This document shows positions 11,421 to 23,353 of a stretch of DNA of 64,000 bases, in pieces (the stretch's first letter is position 1; every line of letters begins with the position of its first letter). Source of the stretch: Hybos culiciformis (Eukaryota > Arthropoda > Insecta > Diptera > Hybotidae); the NCBI GenBank assembly GCA_964007475.1, contig OZ023273.1, positions 19,729,922 through 19,793,921 on the forward strand, written 5' to 3'. The notes beneath the pieces were generated by a model, which made no database searches, was not told the origin of the DNA, and was given only the letters and a program-made list of their open reading frames with translations. Made by a program: the position numbers and the translations under genes.

Positions 11421-11814
11421 TATTCTTTTCACAAAATTTTTTCAATGTTATAAAACAGTTAATTAGAATTTTATTTAAAATTTTTATTATACCGTATATT
11501 ATATAAATTTAAAATTAGGTTAAAAATTTTGAAATATCAAATAAAAAATAATTTTATTTAATTAAAAAAAACGAATTACGAGAAAATATCATAAATTTAT
11601 TTATTTCGTTCAGTTTGATCGAATAAAGTAATTAAATACCAGAAAACAAACACATCGGTTGGTTTTTTTTTATTCGATATTCTTATTTATATTACATACT
11701 CTGCTCCCTATTCTGAATTTTACAAAAGCACGACATATTTTTTATTATATATATCTAAAATAATACTAGTTTTATAAACAAATTGTTAAATAATAAAATA
11801 GTAAATAATTTATT

Positions 11815-13861
11815 TTAGGTTCTAATGTCCTTTTTGACCAGTAAAGCTTGTTCAATCGTGCTAATGAAATACAATAAATTTGTAGGATCAATTTGAAAAA
11901 TAACTTGCTTTTTATATTCTTTTTTTTCATTTTCCCATCTTATAACTTCACGATTTTCACCACACTTCTCTGCATCCAAATTTAATTTTACCGTTATAAT
12001 TGGGTTTATTTTTTTTAAATTACTGCGTGAGGATATCTAAAAATAAAATTTTGCTATTTAAATTTTTAAACTTGATTGTAATGTCATTCACGAGTTAGAA
12101 TACGTTCACAAAGTAGGTATCTAATTATCTTTCCTGACAAAAAAGACTTAAATTCAAAAAATATGATTGTTTTGGTATGTATTTAATCTGTTAGTTATCA
12201 TAATTTCATATCCTTTTTAGCTGATCTTTTTTTTTTTATTTTATTTTAAATGGCTTTTAAAAATATCTTCATGAATTAAAAAAAATTAATAATGTAAACA
12301 AAACCTTTGATTGTACTCTCCATTCTATGCTTCGGAATTTAAAATTACATGCTCTTAAGTCTATAATATCATTTATTGTTTTCCTTTGCTTTGAACCATA
12401 AAAAAATATCATTTTTGATTTTTCACTGTCGAAACCGTAACTGGTCATTTGTTCAATAAATTCAATTTCTGAAACCTTAAAAAAAAGTATAGCAAATTTG
12501 AGAAAAAATAACGGAAATAGTTATTAAAAAATTTTACCTTTGATTTTGAAATTTCTATAAATAAGGAAACCAATATTTCCACAAATTTGGCACATTTTAA
12601 ATTCCATTTGCCTAAAAAAGTAAAACAAAATGTCTGTTGGTTGAAAGTTATTGATATGGTGATGTACGTAGATAGTGTTTTCCATAGTTTTTTACCTTGT
12701 TCGCACCTAACAATATTTCCGGAAAAATAAGTGGAAATTTCCACTTGTAAAAGTGCTTTTCATACTTGATAAGTGGAAAGAATTTGACAGTTCCGGAAAA
12801 AAATAGGTGCGAACAAGGTATTAGATTCTATGGTTAAGGCCTAAAGGTCTCGAGAAAAATCTTACCTTGTACCGGCTGACCATAAATTTTTTCAACAGAT
12901 ATCTTACATAGGTCTTCAACTGAAAAAGAAAATTTATGTTTTAAATTTTAATTAACTACATAGGTACAAATTACGTGCTTAAAGGCTTATAACTACTAAC
13001 AGAAATAATAGATAGAGCATTAGATCTCGCATTAAGCAGCACCACACCAATATACGAAATATTAAATATGTGTAATTTATATTTTATTTTTTAATATTTA
13101 CAATTACCTATAAATATTTTTAATAACCTATTCACGAATTATTATTATTATTGTTGACTACCTATACAAAATGAAGGTGGACTACAACTGTACTGGGTAT
13201 CTAGGCAGAGGGCGAAGTCGTGTCGACTCGCATCGACTTAGTCGAGCTAGTCGGCACAATTTTCGAGTCGCCGCTGCTGGTTATTTTTTATCGACTCAGG
13301 TCGACTAGCTGCTGCTGAACTTTTATTCGACTTAGTCGACTAAAATCCTTTTTTTTTTTGTTTTTTTTTGTTTTTTTTTTTTTTTTATTTTTTTACAATT
13401 TTTTTTTTTTAGAAAAAATGCGGATTTAGTCGACTAAGTCGATCAAGTCGAGCTGGTCGCTAAGACCGGAATTTATCGACTGAGTCGAGCCGCTGCTGGC
13501 TATTTTTACCGCAAGCCGCTGCTGACCAAAAATCAAACGACTTCGCCCTCTGTATCTAGGTATATCGATTTTTTTCATAAAAATTTCAAAACTTTTACTA
13601 TCCAATGCGACATCTCGTATATTTGGTTCTCTGCTACTTATACTGACTACTCAGTAGGTTAGTAGATAAGGTAGATATTTCGATATTTCTATTATTATTA
13701 TCAATAAAACACTAGGAAATTTTTATTTTTATTATAAAATTATTTTGCGAAACCCCCCCACCGCAATATTTCAAATTTTAAAATTAAATAAAATACTTAC
13801 GATTTTCTTCAGAATCCCTCAAACAATTTAAGTTTTGCCTTTGATCCGATATTAAAAACAT
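11815..13861 (-). CDS. COMMD2: COMM domain-containing protein 2
   Basis: Five exons join in phase: 13801-13861, 12866-12919, 12538-12611, 12305-12475 and 11815-12036, giving 193 residues (human COMMD2 has 199). The N-terminus MFLISDQRQNLNCLRDSEE aligns with the COMMD2 start. The COMM domain begins at FRSIEWRVQSKISSRSNLKK (compare LEWRLDVQLASRSLRQQ in human COMMD2), with INPIITVKLNLD and FQIDPTNLLYFISTIEQALL following. COMMD proteins form the heteromeric Commander/CCC complex in endosomal recycling and NF-kB/cullin regulation. The exon 4 donor (AAG/GTTTTG) is weak. No exon is long enough to stand out as an open frame, so the gene is easily missed. A transposable element starts only 16 bp upstream of the ATG. 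The introns hold two MITEs (12693-12820, 13206-13552). Confidence 0.92.
12693..12820. mobile_element. 128-bp MITE in COMMD2 intron 2
   Basis: Inverted termini TACCTTGTTCGCACCTA and TAGGTGCGAACAAGGTA, followed on the right by TTA (left flank TTT). Inner inverted segments TTCCGGAAAAA/TTTTTCCGGAA reverse each other as well. The tip resembles the TAGCTTGTTCACAC tip of the 2.5-4.9 kb cluster, which suggests the same Harbinger-like group. Confidence 0.7.
13206..13552. mobile_element. 347-bp hAT-type MITE in COMMD2 intron 1
   Basis: The termini CAGAGGGCGAAGTCGT and CGACTTCGCCCTCTG are inverted, and the element is flanked by a perfect 8-bp duplication TATCTAGG (13198-13205, 13553-13560). CAG at the tip with an 8-bp duplication is the hAT hallmark. 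The interior consists of repeated GTCGACT/CTTAGTCGA palindromic words around long T and A runs. It is non-autonomous. Confidence 0.9.
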
Positions 13862-13876
13862 TTTTCAAAATCTGAT

Positions 13877-14102
13877 GGGAGTGGCTACAGTTACGGCAAC
13901 CGTAACTTAGTTTTTTTTTTTAACAGTTACGGTTAACGTAACTTATTTTTTTTTTTAACAGTTACGGTTAACGTAACTTATTTTTTTTTTTAAAGTTACG
14001 GCAACCGTAACTTTTAGGTAATGCTTAAAGTTACGGCAATTTTTTTTTTTTTTTTTTCGAAAAAAAAAAAAAAATTTATTTAATTTTCTTTTTTTTTTAT
14101 TT

Positions 14103-14133
<31 letters not shown>

Positions 14134-14843
14134 TTGTCTTAACCCTTTCTTCGGGATTCGAACCTCGTTCTTTAGCATTTCATTCTACCACTCTACCTCT
14201 CGGCTACAGTATTAAAATTATAAACGTGTACAAAATAGAAAATATAAATTATGTGTACACGTGAAAGTTATTGACAAGTAAAAACCTTACATCGTCATAC
14301 AAAAAATGCAAGAATAGTAAAACCTTACATAGTTATACAAAAATACAAAAAAAAGAATTAAAAGCGCGAAGCGCCAAGGCAAAATAAAAAAAAAAAAAAA
14401 GAAGCCCTAGGGGGTTTGGGGGAGGCGGCGGCCGTCCCCCATTCAGCATAACAACTTTTTATTTAAAAAAAAAGTCATAATGCTCAAAAAAAACTTTGCC
14501 GTAATCACTAAAAAAAAAAAAAAGTTACGTCCGCCGTAACTTTAGACAATTTTCTACAGGATTACGGTTGCCGTAACTCTCAAAAAAAAAAAAAGAGTTA
14601 CGTTTGCCGTAACTTTAAACAATTTTCAACAGGATTACGGTTGCCGTAACTCAAAAAATAAAAAAAGAGTTACGTTTGCCGTAACTTTAGTCAATTTTCA
14701 ACAGGATTACGGTTGCCGTAACTCTAAAAATAAAAAAAGAGTTACGTTTGCCGTAACTTTAGTCAATTTTGAACAGGATTACGGTTGCCGTAACTCTCAA
14801 AAAAAAAAAAAGAGTTACGTTTGCCGTAACTGTAGACGCTCCC
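13877..14843. mobile_element. 967-bp Mutator-like element with GTTACGG palindrome arrays
   Basis: Flanked by a perfect 9-bp duplication AAATCTGAT (13868-13876, 14844-14852). Termini are GGGAGTGGCTACAGTTACGG and the inverse of CCGTAACTGTAGACGCTCCC. Each side carries tandem palindromic units such as GTTACGGTTAACGTAAC (left) and, at 14516-14832, about five 60-70 bp repeats of ATTACGGTTGCCGTAACTC separated by poly-A and AACAGG. The 9-bp duplication and long inverted ends suggest the MULE superfamily. No transposase is seen. The middle holds a tRNA-like segment and a GC-rich patch near 14400-14450. Confidence 0.85.
14137..14212 (-). repeat. tRNA-like sequence with pol III A and B boxes
   Basis: Read on the minus strand it contains TAGCCGAGAGG, matching the A-box consensus TRGCNNAGNNGG, and about 35 bp on, GGTTCGAATCC, a perfect B box. 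It is followed on that strand by a long A-rich tract (14040-14137). The predicted acceptor stem does not pair, so this is not a functional tRNA gene. A retroposed tRNA-derived sequence or SINE head trapped in the transposon fits better. Confidence 0.5.
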
Positions 14844-14892
14844 AAATCTGATATAAAAATTTTCATAGATTTTTATTATTGTCGATTTATGC

Positions 14893-15958
14893 CAGGGTTA
14901 CCAACCTTTTCAAATGTTTCCCCCTAAAAAAATAAAATTTCCCCCTAAAAAACCCCTAAATTTTTTTTATAGATATTATATGGGGGTTGGACATTTGTCC
15001 GCGATTTGTTTTTGTATCGCGGACATAAAAATGACATTTGTCCGCGATTCAAAATGTCTTTTGTCCGCCGCGGACAAATGACATTTTCCAAAATGTCATT
15101 TGTCCGCGATAAAAATTAATCGCGGACAAATGACATTTTGCAAAATGACATTTGTCCGCTAAAAATCTGAAAAATCAATCGCGGACAAATGACATTTTGC
15201 AAAATGACATTTGTCCGCTAAAAATTAAAAAAAGCAATCGCGGACAAATGACATTTTGGAAAATGACATATGTCCGCTAAAAAAACTGAAAAATCAATCG
15301 CGGACAAATGACATTTTGCAAAATGACATTTGTCCGCTAAAAATTAAAAATTTCAATCGCGGACAAATGACATTTTGCAAAATGACATTTGTCCGCTAAA
15401 AATTCGAAAAATCAATCGCGGACAAATGACATTTTGCAAAATGACATTTGTCCGCTAAAGTTAGAAAATTCAATCGCGGACAAATGTCATTTTGCAAAAT
15501 GTCATTTGTCCGCTAATTTTGGGACATTTGTCCGCGGCGGACAAATGTCATTTTACAATCGCGGACAAATGACATTTTGCAAAATGACATTTGTCCGCGA
15601 AGTTTTCCATACAAATTTCATCGCGGACAAATGTCCCGCGGACAAATGTCATGGCGCCATATTATATCAGCTATACTTATATACCTATGAGGATTTCAAA
15701 TAGATGCTTGAAGAAAAATATATAACGCACATCGTAAATTATGTGGTTTAATGAAATTATTTATTTATAATAAAATTAGCAGATAAGGTATCTTATGAAA
15801 TGCAATCAAAAATATTACAAATGTCATCTAAATGTTCGCTTTTAAGATCATACATCATACCCCTAAAAAAACCCCTGAAACAAATTACCCCCTAAAAATC
15901 CCTCTGTCAACAAAAAAAACCCCTAAATCTAGGGGGAAAACCCCTAAGTTGGTAACGC
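14893..15958. mobile_element. hAT-type MITE with a palindrome-array element nested inside
   Basis: The termini CAGGGTTACCAAC on the left and GTTGGTAACGC on the right are inverted and flanked by TTTATGC (14886-14892, 15959-15965; the eighth base differs, C versus T). Inside are repeated CCCCTAAA-type segments. About 380 bp belong to this element; the remainder is the 677-bp insertion at 14982-15658. TIR and duplication fit hAT. Confidence 0.75.
14982..15658. mobile_element. Palindrome-array element, copy 2 (without nested element)
   Basis: Flanked by a perfect 9-bp duplication ATATTATAT (14973-14981, 15659-15667). It starts GGGGGTTGGACATTTGTCCG and ends CGGACAAATGTCATGGCGCC. Around nine near-palindromic GCGGACAAATG units are present. 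Where copies 1 and 3 contain a GC-rich foldback, this copy reads straight through (GCTAAAAAAACTGAAAAATC near 15276), so it represents the empty site. Confidence 0.88.
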
Positions 15959-16164
15959 TTTATGCTGGAGATAATCGCCAAAATATCACGACGTAGGTAC
16001 GCCGGCTGGGGATGTCAAAATTTGCAACGAAATTACATTTTATACACAATTGGAAATTATGTAATACGAACAAAGAAGTGAGATCCCCTGTTGTGTAATA
16101 TTTCTAAATTAATTTCTAATTTAAAACGAAAAAACTAATTTTTTTCATACACAAAAAAAAATTA

Positions 16165-16736
16165 GGCTAAAGTGCCGTTTCCTTGAAATTGTCAGAATGG
16201 CCTGAAACTTGGAGGGGGGGTAGAGGCGGTGCCCAAACTTCCAAAACTGAAATCAGTTTTTGGGGCTCGGGCCCCGTTTCGGAGATAGAGCCCCCCAAAG
16301 TTTTCATACATTTTGTATGGGCAATTTTTTTTTTTTGCTCGATTTGCCCCATTTTTTTTGTAGAGAGCGTAGGGGTACCCCAAAACAAGAAGGGAGGGTG
16401 GGGGGCGGCGGGCGGGCGGTCTGGTGGTTGGTCAGTGGGATTTGCGGCTGGCGCCGCAAATCCCACTGACCAACCACCAGACCGCCCGCCCGCCGCCCCC
16501 CACCCTCCCTTCTTGTTTTGGGGCACCCCCTTTACCCTTTTCCCAAAAATAGGGCCAATCGGCCAAAAAAAAAAATTTCCCATACAAAAATGTATGAAAA
16601 CTTCGGGGGGCTCTATCTCCGAAACGGGGCCCGAGCCCCAAAAACTGATTTCAGTTTTGGAAGTTTGGGCACCGCCTCTACCCCCCCTCCAAGTTTCAGG
16701 CCATTCTGACAATTTCAAGGAAACGGCAATTACACC
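16165..16736. mobile_element. 572-bp full foldback element, GC-rich core
   Basis: Almost the whole element is one inverted repeat centred on GGCGCC near 16450, with arms of about 285 bp. Tips are GGCTAAAGTGCCGTTTCC and the inverse of GGAAACGGCAATTACACC. An 8-bp duplication AAAAATTA flanks it (16157-16164, 16737-16744). Long open frames occur on both strands because of the GC-rich arms; they read as mirror images of each other and are not genes. Confidence 0.88.
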
Positions 16737-19700
16737 AAAAATTATACCTACCACAGATTTGCTTTAGCGATTAACACTAGAGGTATGACGTTGAGTTTAT
16801 CCCGTTCCTTAAATGTTGTAAGAAAGTAAACGACATCTATTGTAGTTTATAAAGAAAAAAATGATGATAAAGAAAAAAAGGTGGAAAAATCGTAAAAAAC
16901 GTCTATTAGAAATTTGAACTTCGATAAAATTAATAAATTTTTGAAATTGAAAAATATTTTTAAGCTTTTATTTTCCTTTTTTTTAAGCTCAAAACCGTTT
17001 TGAACAAATTCAAAGCTAAACTCTGAAAATAAATTTCTTTTAAAACCTCCGCACTGTCTTATCTATATCTATATCTATATCTGTACCTTTATATTTATAT
17101 CTATATGTTTATCTATATCTATATCTATATCTATAAATTATATAAATTATATAAATATTTATATATATCTCCAATTTTTGGTACCAAGTCCTTTTAAAAA
17201 ACTATCATGTATTTTATTACGATCTGGGGCCCCAAATGCGTACAAATGGGAACTCTATTATGAATCTATATTCAGAATAGGTATACATACTACAGACTTA
17301 TTTGATTTTGGATGTGTTTTGGATAAGCACACGAGTAACAAGAGATACACCGTGGGATAATCAATCCTTATGTACTATATGTATAAATTATTGTTATCTT
17401 TAACATTAAGTACCAGCATTACCTTATGTACATTATGTACATTATACGGTAAATCTTACCATTTTTGTAACTCCGGCTTTTTTGACCCAAAGAATATTGA
17501 AATTTTTGTTACATTCATTACGAAAAATCAAGATTCCTTACATGTAGTTAGGTACCTATCTAATTAAAAAAAGTATGTGAAAAATAATATGCGAAAAAAA
17601 AATTCAAATTTTCAAACATTAGGTGTTCTGGTATGTGCATATATTTTTGAAAAAAAATACATGAAATTGAAATTACATTATGTTCTTTATACATACATTT
17701 CACATTACACAGATTATAGTTTTATAAAAAGCAAAAGCTTTCATAGTTTAAATTTAAAATTATCAGTACAAAATATTCTTCTTAATCCGATCTCATAAAT
17801 AGTTTTTTTTTGTCAGAGTTTATTTATTATTTATTTTATCTATTTTATTTTTTTGCTAAGTGATATATATAGGTACCCTTCATTACTGATTTTTTCAAAT
17901 AAGCGTTCATAATCCGTATAAATCTCAAAAAAATAATTATAAAATGTTTTATAATAATAAAATTGTTCATTCATAAGTCTTTGACTGGTTGGTTACAATG
18001 CAATATAAGAAATATAATTTGTACTGAACAAACTTCCTTATAATTAATTAGATTTTCCTTCAATCATAAGCTATTAGACAGAAGTATATTTTAAGTATTG
18101 GTTATCAAAAACTGTTTTTCTCCCTGAGATGTTTATTACTTTATTTTATGTTGTGCTTATATATGCTACTATTTAATTACGAGATGTAAAACTATTTATG
18201 AATCGGTTAACACGTTTTTGTCAAAAATAATTAAATTTTATTTAAATAAAGTACATACATATTTATATATTTATTTTTGTGCGGGAAGCGCAAATTTTTG
18301 TCTTTGGCACATATTATTTGAAAAGACAATACTATTTAAAAAGTTGATGAACTAACTTCAAAAATTTATTATTATTAGTTTCTACGTTTTATATAACTTA
18401 ATTATAATATTGAGTATTAATATTTTTTAAATTACAAGCGAATTGAAAATTAAATACAAATAAAATGTTTAAAAAATATATGTAATGTGTGCATGAATTG
18501 AAAATCTAAAAGTGAACTGAATTTTAGAAAATATTTATTACTTAAATGTAACTTACTAAGACTAAAGAGTATTTCATGATAAAACTAATATAAATTTCCG
18601 TATTTGAATTAGTTGTGAATAACGATAACGTTTTTTATATTTATCATCTTGAAGTATTGAAGTAATATGTAGTGTGCATTGACTACTAGGTGTAATAATT
18701 GAAATTTGTTAGAAATATTTTAGTGCGGTTTATAATTAATCAAGGTTTTAAATTTTTAAGTACCAGTAATATTTTCTGAGAGCAATAATTACATATTATT
18801 GAAATTATTGAAAAATTATAATTTGGTTCAGGTGCAAAGCTAGAAGTCATCAGAATGATTTACTTAACACATACCTGTCGTTGACAATACTTGAGATAAA
18901 TATTAAATTGAAAGAATTCTAATTTTTGATTCTATTATCTCAAATTTTCTAGTCTAAAATTACCTTTTAACGCTAAATAGATTATAGGTACATATAATAG
19001 GAAGTTTATCAACATCAAACTCCTAAATAAATGAAACAATAATTCGCAATTATCAAAATTATAATAAAATTCTCACTGCAATTTCTTTACCACATACACT
19101 TTGTCTATTATTATCTCAATAATATTAATGATTTATTATGAACCCCCAGGACAAAGTTAAACAAAAATCTCAAATAAAAAAATTTAATCCACACAATTTT
19201 ATTATTTAAATATGTACTAAAAAGTAGAAAATAAAACTCAGTACAATCGTAGGGTCTCGTAAAATGAATATTGGCCTTTTCTTTTAATAGCCTCACGATT
19301 TTAATTTTTAATTTAATATGTACGCATGTCAACAAATTTTCTAACATAAAAAAAATGATTTTCTTGGTTTCGCAAATTATAGTGAATTTTATTTTCTACT
19401 TTTTTTTTTAATTTAAAACTTTTTAGTCTCTTACTTCCAAACATAAGTGTCAATTTCAGACTGTTTATTTGAGAATATTTTCTTTTTAATTACACATTCA
19501 TAAATTTAGTTTTATTATATTCCGAAATCTATTTATCAAAATCTTTTTTTAGACCAAATATCAAACCCTTTTTTTTTTTTATTTTTTTTTTTTTTAAACT
19601 GGGTGCTAAGTATTATTTTCAATTTTCTCTATTCGACAACTAACCACGTACAACAACCAGACCACATCTCAACTTCTTAACACAATAAACAGTTTTTTTA

Positions 19701-20178
19701 AGTTCCTAAAATCTACCTGAAATCTACCTAGACTCGTATAACAATTTCCTTCAAAATTCATTTTTTTTTTATATCCACTAATACTAACTTTAATTTGAGA
19801 TTATAAAATCCAATCAATCAGTCATAATATTTTTTTTATTTTCTGTTTTTATAATGTGCTCTATAAGATAGAAACATAGATGTGAACTTGCAACTGAACT
19901 GATCCGAACTGATTATTATGAAATTTTGTAAGCATGTGTAATTTTACTCAAAATATAAAATTCCACTAATAATGAGTAATCGGTAATTTGTTTTAAAAAA
20001 ATATTTAATTGCAAATGCAGACTCAACTTTCCCCTAGTAGGAAAAAAAATTGTAAAAATACATATTTAGCGAAATAATTTAAATTAAACTTGTTCATTTT
20101 TAAATAGTTTTTGCCTTTTCTTGTTAACTTTGAAATGGATGAAAACTTTCTAATCTAACGCAGTCTCAAAACTTAATA
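16737..20178. other. Long AT-rich intergenic stretch
   Basis: No exon with family resemblance was found in the 3.4 kb between the COMMD2-side transposons and the lachesin 3' end. The only distinct feature is the microsatellite at 17060-17134. Short open frames here have the composition of random AT-rich DNA. Confidence 0.6.
17060..17134. repeat. Microsatellite, TATATC-type
   Basis: Repeated ATCTAT units with a few interruptions (CTGTACC, GTTTATC), passing into an ATAAATTAT-rich run to about 17170. Confidence 0.85.
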
Positions 20179-23100
20179 TTACAAAAGTAAAACTATTGAA
20201 AAATTAATAATAATAGTTAAAATGTGATTAATTCTTATTATATTTGGTGTAGATGAAGTCAAAATTAAAATTGGATAATTTAAATCTGGGGTTTTTGTAC
20301 CTGAAACAAATAAAAAATTTATTTATGTATAAAAAGCTGTTTGGTTGTAAAATTACTGCTAATTTTTAATTTTAGCCAAATAAATTTAAAATTTTAATTA
20401 TTTTTCTTGTTTTAATCAATTATTTTTAATAAAATGGTACAACTAAACAAGAAGTTTATTATTTTCCATGAATTTGCACACTTTTAAATATATAACAATG
20501 TGAAGTATAGACAAATTTTTGAAACATTAATAATATATTTATGTATATAATATGTTGAGAAACAAGAGTAGAAAAAAATAACAGAAGTACTTGAAAGATT
20601 ATAATGGATAATCCATTTCACATCAATCTTCTATTTAAAATAATGTAAAAATGTGTGCATTATTATTTGTTTGTTTATTTATTTATTTGTGAATTTTGGT
20701 ATGTATTAAAAAATTAAATTACGAAACAAAGAATTCTTACACAAAAAGCATTGTTTTTTAAAGCATATACTATAATATAATACTTTATAAAATTAAATTG
20801 ATTGAATTGATTGTAAAATAATATCAAAACTATTAACATAAAATGGAAAATAATATTGTTATTGTATTTATAAAATTTCAATTATATTTTTACGAAAGAA
20901 AAATTAAAGTTTATTTAAATAAATGATCAAATTTAAACAAATAAAATTTAAATAAAATGATCAAAAAATAAATGTTAGTAACAATAAAATAAAGGTCTAT
21001 TGGACCTGTTGTGTTTAGGAAAAAATAAAAATTGATTGTACAGTTTCTATTTCGATTAATTCTCAAAATACGTGAAAACTAACTTCTAAGAGTTCTAACA
21101 AATGCTTAAAACGCTAGGAAAAACATTTTTTTAAACAATTTAAAATATAAAATAAAATAAAAATGATACCTATATTAAAAATTTGTAGGAACAGGTATGA
21201 TTGGTTCTAAAAAAAATAGACAAAATAATATTAATCTGTTGGTAGAAAAATATAAAAATAGTTTACCAAAGAGTTGAACTCTTCCTTCGTTATGTCCAAG
21301 TTTATTTGTGGCATTGCAATAATAATCTCCATAATCATTAGAAGAAACTAATGAAATTCTTAAAACTGAATTGGTTTTCTCAAAAGCCGTTGCAATGTTT
21401 GTGATTCTAAAAACATTTAGTGCATATAAATGTTATTTATGATTGAATAAAAAATTAAAAGATGTGCGTCAGGATAAAAAAAAAAATTCTTACCGATTAT
21501 TTCCAACGCTTTGAATTTTTACTCCATCTTTAAACCACGAGACTGCCGGTGCAGGAAAACCTTCAACTTCACATTCAAGCTAAAACCACTAAGTTAAAGT
21601 AATATTTCAATATTTTTTAATCAAGTAATATTACCTCAATACCATAGCTTCTGGCTTGACCTACTTTGGGCCTGGGAGTCGTAACTTGTGGTTGAAATTC
21701 AACTTCCATTCTAATAAGTTTTTCGTCTGGCTTACCGATTCCATTATCGGCAATACAAATCTGCAATAAAATCAAAATTCCACATACTATACTTTCAGAT
21801 ATAACAGATTAAAAACTTACATATACTCCTCTATCCAGACGATGTGACATAAACTTCAGAATACTTCCACTAAAAAAAAAAATAATTAATTATGTTCTCT
21901 TAAAAAGAAAACGAAAAGTAACAATTTTTTATTTTTAATATAATAATGAATTGTTATAAAATCAGGGATGGAAATGACTATTACGGTAATAATAAATAAC
22001 ATATTTTTACAAAAAAAATCAAAAAATAAAAATATCTTCTAACTAAGTATTACAAAATCAAGTGAATTAAAAACAATTTTTAATATTATAATGAATTGTT
22101 ATAAAATAAGTAGTTGTTTGTTTGTGAAATAAAATAAAATTATAAAACCAAAATTATAAAAATTGTTTAAATGTATAATAATTTTCATAGAATAATAATA
22201 CTTGATAAAATAAAGAAACAACAAACAAGCTAAATAGAAATATTTGTTCCATTGTTCCAAGCGTACAAGAAGGGTTGGTTTTTGAAATATAAAACTCGAA
22301 TTAGAAAATATTCAAAAAAAAAAAATTGCAAACCTAAATGAGTGTCCACCAGAAGGCATAATATTATTATTTTCTCTTTTCCAGCTTATACTTGGGCGGG
22401 GAAAGCCTTCTCCAACACATTTGACTTCAGCAACATCACCTTCCTTCACAGTAAAGGAGCTAGGAGTTTCGTTTTCGGATATATATGCGGGATGTCTTAT
22501 TTTCAAGTCAACTGTTTCGCTTAATTTGTGAGATTGCGAAATAATAACTTGACATTCTAAAAATTAAATTAACATTGTATTAATTTAGTAAAAATTAAAA
22601 AAATATGATTTAGTTAGAATGTTGTTATTGTTATTGTTATATATTGTTATATTATATATATTATGCGTCCATAAATTATGAAAATATGTGTATGTTTTGT
22701 TTACCTACTCATGGTAGGTAGATACCCAGATTACTTTAGTTGTTGGTATAACTTGAAATATGTGTACGTAATTTTTTATATACTAATGAAATGAAAATTT
22801 ACCGTAAACTCCCAAATCGGTAACATCAACAGAATTAATTTTAAACAAATATGTTATGTTGGAATCAGATTCTGATCTCTCCTCGACTGAATATCGTTTA
22901 TCTGGTACTGTTAAAGAATTTTTTATTGCTAACACTATATAACTTTCTTCAAACGAATGTTTTTTTGCCCAAATTAATGACAGATCGTTTAAATTTTCAA
23001 CAGTGCATGCTAGTTCGACTGCATCACCAATATCCTAAAAAAAATATTAAAAATTAATTACCTACCTAATAAGTAATAAAAAATAAGTAAAAGGAAATTT

Positions 23101-23353
23101 TTATTTTAATATGTCCGTATCTTACTTTAACTTGCTCTGGCGATATGAAAGATATTTTTTGAGTTTGTTGAGATAAGCCTAAAAAAGAAAATATTTCAAA
23201 TTAATTTTAATTCATTGATTTGATTACAGGTGCAGTGTTGAGACACGGGTAGTCTTTGAAAAAAGAACCTGCTCTAAAAATAGAAAAAAACTCACCTATC
23301 AGCGGTATTACAATTATAAATATTTGAAAGCCTCTTTTGAACATTTCAAGCAT
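20179..23353 (-). CDS. Lac: Lachesin, GPI-anchored immunoglobulin-superfamily adhesion protein
   Basis: Nine exons join in phase: 23296-23353, 23126-23178, 22803-23034, 22334-22556, 21821-21869, 21635-21760, 21494-21579, 21267-21406 and 20179-20300, giving about 362 residues (Drosophila lachesin has 359). Exon 1 encodes a hydrophobic signal peptide (FQIFIIVIPLIG). Three Ig domains follow: Ig1 with ELACTV...VYECQV; Ig2 with VKCVGEGFPRPSISWKREN and GVYICIADNG; Ig3 with LECEVEGFPAPAVSWFKDG and GDYYCNATNKLGHNEG. The RV-x-LF-x junction near the end of Ig3 is typical of lachesin. The last exon ends in a short hydrophobic tail (ILTIIINFSIVLLL) directly before the stop, as expected for a GPI signal. 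Known role: homophilic adhesion in nervous system and septate junctions of trachea. Head to head with Pkc98E, 1.2 kb apart. Confidence 0.93.

Noticed and set aside
12445..12744. 99-codon minus-strand frame
   Set aside because: It runs through a COMMD2 intron and the MITE at 12693-12820; the COMMD2 exons use a different frame there.
14137..14212. Functional tRNA gene
   Set aside because: A and B boxes are good, but the acceptor stem and part of the T-stem do not pair.
16167..16767. Long (over 190 codon) frames on both strands
   Set aside because: They mirror each other because the DNA is one palindrome; the proline/glycine-rich peptides come from the GC-rich core.
17178..17798. Three consecutive plus-strand frames of 60-73 codons
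   Set aside because: No family resemblance, no splice logic linking them, and AT-rich chance composition.
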